Shown: positions 57,633 to 64,000 of the stretch, piece by piece
How the letters are laid out: every line of letters begins with the position of its first letter
Numbering within the stretch: the first letter of the stretch is position 1
Assembly (NCBI GenBank): GCA_029945375.1
Contig: CM057061.1
Location: 186,001 to 250,000, forward strand
Origin: Agaricus subrufescens
Lineage: Eukaryota; Basidiomycota; Agaricomycetes; Agaricales; Agaricaceae
Direction of reading: 5' to 3'
DNA length: 64,000 nt
Made by a program: the position numbers and the translations under genes
The notes under the pieces: model-generated
Database searches by the model: none
Told to the model about the DNA's origin: nothing
What the model saw: only the letters and a program-made list of their open reading frames with translations

Positions 57633-60600
57633 TCATGTACGCTGGCGCACTGCAGATGGATAGCTGTTGGAAGAAGGAAGGTGGGGTGATGATAACGAAG
57701 CTTGGGAGTTGTCAAGACTTGGGCGCGGAACATCAGAAAAAGAGGGTGATCGAGAGGTCGGTGCGTTGGGGTCACGTATTCGTGACGGAGGATGCCATTC
57801 CTCATTCGGCGAAGTTTTCTGCAGATTCGGCGTCATACCCTGCGGCAGAGAAGGTGTGCTAGGCGATCCATACACGTCCGGTACGTGAGAAACGCCGGGA
57901 CCTTGTGGAGGTAGTGGTTGTCTGCTTCGAGAGTCCGAGACATAAGGCATAGTAGGTGATGGGCGTTCAATAGTTGGTGATGCTACCATGGGGGTTTGTT
58001 GTCGAGAGGTCCCATTCGAGCCATTATACTGCCCATTGGATGGCGGGGGACGACCATTCATGCCCTTAACCTTCATATATGTTTCGCACTTTTTGAGGAA
58101 GTCCTTTCCTGGAAGTTCCATGCAGTTCACAAAATACTCCTGGTCCTGCAAGACTTGATCAAATTCCGCCGGTACAAGGAAAAACTCGTCTTGATTTTCC
58201 AGAAGATTCGTAACAACCCTAAGTGCCCCGAAAGTCTCATCGCGGACGGGATCACGTCCTCTTGCCCTCATGATACTCGGAGCAATCACAGTTGCCAGGT
58301 TAGGAAGGTCCATCAGGTTGCCCGTCTCGGAATCCGTGTGTGCAAACGACGCAACCCACTTCAAGAAAACAAAAATGACCTCCATAGTATCTCGGTGGGG
58401 TTTCGGCATAATGAGCGATATATAGTGAAGATAGCGCTTGCGCTCTTCGTCTGACGGCAGGTCTATGAAAAAAATCATTTCAGTTCGTGAGACAATACAA
58501 ATTGCAGATATAACTGACGTTGTGAAGCAGCAAACAAACGATGGAGTTTGAATGTCATCAAAGGTTCCGGAAGATTTCCCAAAAACTTCTTCAACAGAGC
58601 CGCTAGCTGAACGGGATTATCCTGGGTGAAGTCGACCGAAGACGGATCGCGATCAATAGCTTCCATTGTCGCATTGAGCCGTTTGATGTTACCATTCTTG
58701 CGGAATATACCCTCAACTGACATATCTAGATTATAAACAATCAGGCACGTGTCGCACTCCAGGTAGCTCAAGCCACTCACCCATAGTCCGCATCGCAGAG
58801 ATAACATCGTCAATGAAACTTGGTACTCGAAGAGCAGTCTCGCTGGCGCCGAGTAAGGAATCAGCGCCTTCCCTCTCGACCAAGAAGTCCAGTCGTTCGC
58901 CAAACACCACTAAAGACACAATGAGGATCTATTAATAATTGCGATACGTGTAACATACCCTTCTTTTTTGGATTCTTTTTATCTGGTTTGAACAGTTTCT
59001 GCCAGAAACCGCTCTTCTTGGGCTCCACCATCTCCAATATCTCATCCAAATCAAAGCTGTCCTTCAAGGGCGATCGTGTAAGGGCAAGCACGGCCAAATG
59101 CTTCACAATAGCCAGCTCAAGCGGATCGAGTGTTGCGATGTACGGAAGAGAAGTCTCTCGTGGGAGGGAGCGATGCTGCTCGCGCGCTTGTGCTGCCTCT
59201 ACAATCGACTGTATATCACCCAACGAGAACGCCTGAGTATCTTTGGCAGGTCCAACTGGGCTCTCATCTCCCCCTGTCGGTGAGTTCGGTACACTCTCTT
59301 CCAAGATCTTGACTTGGTTGTTATTGCGACTGAACGCAGGTCGTAGAGCCTGCCCTGCAGAAGGGTCTAGGGGAAGTTTAGCAAGGTTAGGTTTAGCATA
59401 TTGTTGAGGAGGAGATTGGGCAGGAGATTGAGAAGATTGAGAAGAGGGCGCTTGAGCGTACGGAAGCAGGGATTCCTGCTGTGAGGATGACTGTTGCTGG
59501 TGAGATTGTTGCTGGGGTTGGAATGAACGAGCACCAGAAGAGGGTAAAGTGTGAGTACTGCCATTGGCATATTGTTGGTGATGGGGGTGGTGATGGTGCT
59601 GAGCCACATGTTCCTGGGACCTTTGCCCTGCTTGGCCAAGATCGGAAGGGTGCGCAACTTTACCAGCTGGGCTTTCAATTATTGTCGCCCGCTTTGGTAG
59701 GCGAGCTGTCGCCGATGATTTACGTTCGACATTGCTTACCCGACGATATTCGGAATTACGGTAGGGATCCGAGGATGCCGGGGGAGCATGATCCCCGTGC
59801 GGGGTAGCAACTGTAAGGAGATGGTAAGAATCAACTCGAATGTATTTATGATATATATACACACCAGGGGATAAAGGAACGACACCTTGCTTCTTCAACA
59901 ACAGATACAACCGCCTCAACGCCACATTGAGCAAGAACGCATACTGCTCCAGTCGCTGAACAGGCTGAAAGCCACCTTTGCAATTGTGTTGGGCATGCTC
60001 AGTACAGTATATAGTTTTTGGTACCTCGCCAAACGACGGTGTTTCTACCACCGAGTCTGGATCGTACACAAAGATTTTGACGTTCGCGGGCGGGCGGCGC
60101 GCAGAAGAAGGTTTCGCAGGTACGTTCGCATTCTCTTTTGAATCCTTCTCATCTCCACTCTTCGACGACTGTTCCTTGGGTATTGGTACTAGTGCCACTT
60201 TACCGCAAACCGTGCATTGTATGCAGTTCGAGTGCCATCGCTGGTACGTGCCTAGCCTCACACAATCTTCCTCTACCGTCTGGTTACACTTGACACATAG
60301 ATCTGAAGGTGGATTTTGAGACGATACTCTGTTGTCGCGCAAGGCAGATGGTGAAAATGGCGATTCCCCAGCATTCTCAGGCGCTAAACTCCGAAAACCG
60401 TACGTAACCCCTTGTGTCCCCTGGTTAACCGGACCATGTGATGATGAGTCCTCTTGATAACCTTTGATCATCCGCCGGGCGCCTGGATTTCCTCCTGGAA
60501 TAGCAAGCAAATGCAGCTTGTCCAAGAACGACGTCATAGCCTCCCTTGCACTCTGCTCTCGTTCCAGTTTTAGAGCTCCCGTTAAGGCAATCCTGATGAG

Positions 60601-62463
60601 GATCTTCAAGTAATGTGCAAGTCCTGTCACTAAAGCAAGTAGCTCCTGTGTCATACCCATCCTGCGTGCGCCCGTCTCCTGGGTATGCGATAGTAGCGTA
60701 AAAAGCTCAACAGTTTTCCTGCACAACATGCGAGATTCGCGGACATGGGACATGCCTATGCTCGAAGTAAGAAATCACGCTCATCATCATCCTAGATAAG
60801 TAACCAACCTTTCATATGGAGCTGAGAAAAATGGAACTCCAGATCATCAATTGTGGCAAATAGCACCTCGACATGCAAGATAAATTTCTCGGCCATGCGG
60901 ATCGCATCCAGGTACTGGCCATGACTAACTTGCCGCAGCATATCCGATATACATGCTGCGCTCGACTCTTCGAATGCAGATAGGACACTATGACAGAATG
61001 TTTCGTCGATAGACTTGGACAGAAAATCAGTGGATTACGCACGTCCAGATGCGATAAACTTGCTGTTCCATGCGAATCTGCTTCTCTTTCAGAGAAACCG
61101 CAGTTTCTTTACGCTCCTCTTCAAGATAAACAGGCTCTTGAGCCTCTCCCTCACCCGGCACGCTCGTCGGTCGCCGTGACACGACCTTGACATTCCAAAA
61201 CTGCAAACAGGCTTCCTTTAACAATGAAGAAACGCCAAAAGACAGCCTGAATTACCTTATTGATCATGTAACATTCTGGGTGCCAACACTCATCTCGCAT
61301 ATTGCGATTGATCTCCACGAACTGCTTCAGGATAGCACTATTGCATCCCGCGCACTTTGTGGCAAACCTCGTTGAGTAATGGAAGTGGCAGTATATATCT
61401 CCCTCATGCTCATAATACGAGTCTTGCGGGCCGAACAATGTAGGGCAGACAGAGCAGGTGAAGTGCTCCACATGGAATTTTTTGTCTATAGTGACGTTGA
61501 GCAATTTAGGCCAACAGAATCTGTTTCACCACTTACTACACGCAGTGATATAGCTGCCTCTGAGAGCCATACCACATTTAGCGCAAATGAGGTTCAGCCT
61601 GCGAAAACAATCTCGTTCACACAAGGGAAACTGCTTCCCATCGGGACCCTCGACAGGGAAGAATTTTAGGGCCACGACTTCACCGCAATCCTTGGAATAT
61701 GTCTGTTAAACTTCGAAAAGATGCACCGGACACAAATAACTTACCACACATTTGAAGCAGTCTAAATGATAGACAGAACCAAGGGCGCGAACAAATTGAC
61801 CATGCATGGGCTTCCCGCAAGCCGAACACGTTCTATGAAATTAATGAATCAAAAGTATGTTGGTGAATATGATGCATAGTGACGAAATATAATTTATTCG
61901 GACGATCGGAATACTCACGTCGAGGCTAGGCTAGTCGCAGTCGTGGAAACCGAGCTGGCTTGCCTGGAGGACGCAGATTGGGCAGATGCATGAGAGTTGA
62001 TACTCAGATGCTGATCTGAATCATCAGAATGGCCAGAAGATGAACGCGGTTTAAGGTTAAGAGGGCCTCCAGGCGTTGATGGTCTGCTACTGTTGGCGGA
62101 GGAAAGAAAAGCCGGGGATGGCCTTGGAGAAGCCGTGAGGTAACTCGGACTCTGAGGAGACGAAGAGATGCCGTGATTTAGGTCTTCGCTACGACTTTGA
62201 GGTATTCGAGTGTTTGAGAGATTGCGATCGGGATCCGGGGCGCCATACGTTGCTGATCGTGTGGGGGCATTTGGACGTTCTGGAGGTCGAGCAGTGTTTG
62301 GGGGAGACATATTAGAGAACATTCTCGTGTAGGACTGGGACTGAACGGTGCTTGGCGGAACGCGGGCTACTTCGTTGTCTGGGGAAACTGGTGGTGTATT
62401 CATTGGTGACACGGCACTGGTCCATGGCGACGGAGCCTGCCCGGAATCATTTTCTCTGCTCAT
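57633..62463 (-). CDS. LIM-domain Rho GTPase-activating protein (Rga1/Rga2-like)
   Basis: Stimulates GTP hydrolysis by Cdc42/Rho; in yeast Rga1 blocks Cdc42 from old division sites and helps assemble septins. The start at 62463 begins a Ser/Pro-rich leader of about 180 residues. LIM domains follow: CSACGKPMHGQFVRALGSVY...HLDCFKC, then LICAKCGMALRGSYITAC...HVEHFTCSVCP, then a partial third, CAGCNSAILKQFVEINRNMR...CWHPECY. After a predicted coiled segment (EEERKETAVSLKEKQIRMEQ) comes a further LIM-like unit, LCVKCNQTVEEDCVRLGTYQ...SNCIQCTVCG. The C-terminal RhoGAP domain has the arginine finger in VEGIFRKNGNIKRLN, then QLAALLKKFLGNLPEPLMTF and DLPNLATVIAPSIMR. A Pro/Ser tail ends at 57633. About 10 exons. 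A cluster of CGTCAC elements lies upstream. Confidence 0.93.
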
Positions 62464-62972
62464 GGCCGGGAGCCAGGGGAGATGCGGCTACCCTGTGAGG
62501 GTGGGCAGGGTGAGAAGTGAGTAGGGGTTCGGAGCAAGTATTAGGACAAGGAGGGCCAGGAGGGATGTGGAACGCAAACTTGGCTGATTGACCCAACTCT
62601 TCACCCGCGTCACACACGTCACACCACCGTCACGCCTCGCTCAGGGCAAAATCGTCTAGATTCTCTTCTATCGATATTATCTCGCAGGAGATGTGCAGGG
62701 AGATCCACCGACAGTTCTGAAACAAGCACGCTCATGTGCCTCACCTTTACCCTCAGTCGATGTCCAATGGCAGATTCCCGTTGTTAGAGCGGACAATACT
62801 GGCTGCATAGGACACCCCCACATAGCTAAACTCGAATAACAGCAGCCTTCGGAGTATCTAAATTCATTCGGATTGATCGACGATCGGCTCTATCGCTTCA
62901 TTCTATAAGTAGTCGAACCCGGCCGCATCGAATAATACGCTGCTTCGGGAATCAAAAGAGCTCCTACACTAC
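62464..62972. promoter_or_regulatory. LIM-RhoGAP promoter region with three CGTCAC elements
   Basis: 509 bp between the LIM-RhoGAP ATG and the stop of the carnitine acetyltransferase gene. CGTCAC occurs at 62608-62613, 62617-62622 and 62628-62633, spaced 9 and 11 bp, about one helical turn each. No coding sequence seen. TGACG is the half site of ATF/CREB bZIP proteins; function is inferred. Confidence 0.4.
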
Positions 62973-64000
62973 CTACAGTTGTGCCCGACAGTTCTTTACA
63001 GAAGAATGAAGGTTGTATAAATCCTCTGCAGCTTTAGCGATCTCTCGTACGAACTCCGCATTGGGCATCTCCTTCCTAGAAGTGATCGTATACTGCAAGT
63101 AGTCTGTGCAGATCATCAGAAAATGAAGAACTCATGGCTGGCAGGTCGTGAACTGACCATCAAAACCTGTCATGTACGCAACACCAAAGCCGTCAGGAAC
63201 GACCTTTCAGGCCAATATTAATAGGACAGAATACTAATAAATAGAGCAGACCTCACCTCGCCCCACCCATAAACAGTGAAATGTTTCGAGAAAATAGCCG
63301 ATGTGCTCAGTACCCAATAGCTCGACCTCTGGAAGACGGGATCATTGAATAGCGCCGGAACCTCTTCTCCCGGTAACAACAACTTCTTGAGGCCTTTATT
63401 CCATATCCGTTTAGTACAATTGTGAGCATCATCCAAGTTCGGAAAGCGCACCAAACATATGGCGGTCAACGCCCTGTGCATTTCCAGCCAATTTAGCGAG
63501 TGCAACATGTGTTTTTGTTGCAGCCTCAAACAATCTCTTTCTCTCCTCGTTAGGAACACTGGCATCGTCCATGCTGCTCACCCAAGCATCGGCTTCGCTC
63601 GTCACAACCCTGATTGCTTCTGTGCGTCCTTTATAGAACTTTCTCGTTGTCGCAGCCTCGTATGTTCCACCATATCTCTTCTTGTCTCCCAGTAACCGCC
63701 TGAAAGCCAACTGTACGATCATTTGTGCCCATGAATCTGGTGATACACCAAATTGTTTAATGGCATTTTTACCGTACGTCGTTTTATAATAATTGAGGCT
63801 TTGGCTCTCGATTAGTTCACGAGCAGCAACATCAGCCTGCTCAATGGCAGCCTTTGTTGCGAGAGAAACTTCGAAATCCAGTGGTTGAGGGACGGGAGTA
63901 TCAGCCGAAGCAGGCGAACCATGATCGAACTTGGGGTCATACGTGAGATCCAGTACGTCGTCACATAGTCGAACAGTAGGTGTTCCGTCCATGACTGAAT
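62973..64000 (-). CDS. CAT2: Carnitine O-acetyltransferase (5' end cut by window)
   Basis: Moves acetyl groups between CoA and carnitine, shuttling acetyl units among peroxisome, cytosol and mitochondrion. The window holds the C-terminal part. It reads VRLCDDVLDLTYDPKFDHG, KTTYGKNAIKQFGVSPDSWA, QLAFRRLLGDKKRYGGTYEA, TRKFYKGRTEAIRVVTSEAD, then ALAKLAGNAQGVDRHMFGAL, all hallmarks of the choline/carnitine acyltransferase family (carnitine-binding TYEA and RTE motifs). Later exons give YWVLSTSAIFSKHFTVYGWGE, VVPDGFGVAYMTGFDDYLQY and TITSRKEMPNAEFVREIAKA. The final exon ends NCRAQL with TAG at 62973-62975. The C-terminal AQL could be a weak peroxisomal signal. The catalytic His lies upstream, outside the window. 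Confidence 0.93.

Noticed and set aside
62880..62960. Possible tRNA, because GGGTTCGAC on the minus strand resembles a T-arm
   Set aside because: The flanking bases do not pair into a T stem and no A-box or acceptor stem can be drawn.

Overview
The window is a gene-dense stretch of a fungal nuclear chromosome, most likely a mushroom-forming basidiomycete (Agaricomycetes). Most genes are cut by many short introns of about 48-70 nt with GT/AG ends and CTRAY-like branch sites, intergenic gaps are mostly 0.1-1 kb, and the protein families (Zn2Cys6 regulator, carboxypeptidase S, Axl2-like, LIM-RhoGAP, F-box-like proteins) are fungal. I see no transposon, tRNA, rRNA, CRISPR array or prokaryotic feature. 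I recognise 23 protein genes. Two are cut by the window edges: dihydroorotate dehydrogenase on the left (3' end missing) and carnitine acetyltransferase on the right (5' end missing).

Layout: 1-5.5 kb, DHODH (-) and importin KAP123 (+), divergent. 5.7-9.5 kb, an Axl2-like membrane protein (+) converging on dynein light chain LC8 (-). 10.3-17.5 kb, a Gin4/Hsl1-type kinase (-) and DNA ligase IV (+) sharing a 231-bp promoter. 17.7-25.1 kb, a forkhead factor and the splicing factor SF3B1 (both +). 25.3-29.5 kb, AP-1 gamma-adaptin (-) and a small membrane protein (+) with only 90 bp between their start codons. 29.7-35.9 kb, a 2,017-residue CCCH zinc-finger / RRM-like / RING-IBR protein. 36-39.3 kb, an F-box-like protein and carboxypeptidase S (both -). 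40.4-44.8 kb, V-ATPase subunit G (+) and a Zn2Cys6 regulator (-). 45-46.8 kb, ribosomal proteins P2 (-) and S15 (+), divergent. 47.1-49.5 kb, a second F-box-like protein and the Fe-S assembly ATPase Nbp35 (both +). 49.7-62.5 kb, a Slt2-type MAP kinase, symplekin/Pta1 and a LIM-RhoGAP (all -), then carnitine acetyltransferase (-) to the right edge.

Most genes are single-copy housekeeping functions: pyrimidine synthesis, nuclear import, splicing, 3'-end processing, translation, vacuolar acidification, vesicle transport, DNA repair and Fe-S assembly. Four (Axl2-like, Gin4-like, Slt2-like, Rga1-like) belong to the polarity, septin and cell-wall network known from yeast, but they are interspersed and not obviously a cluster.

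The most unusual points are: the giant CCCH protein with a RING-IBR end that lacks RING2; extreme micro-exons in RPS15 (3, 9, 16, 10 and 16 coding nt); a 16-nt micro-exon and a GC-AG intron inside the Zn2Cys6 motif; and a long intron in the importin gene with box C and box D-like sequences that could encode a snoRNA. Splice sites were placed by eye from reading frame and family conservation, so genes given only as a span have approximate internal structure.
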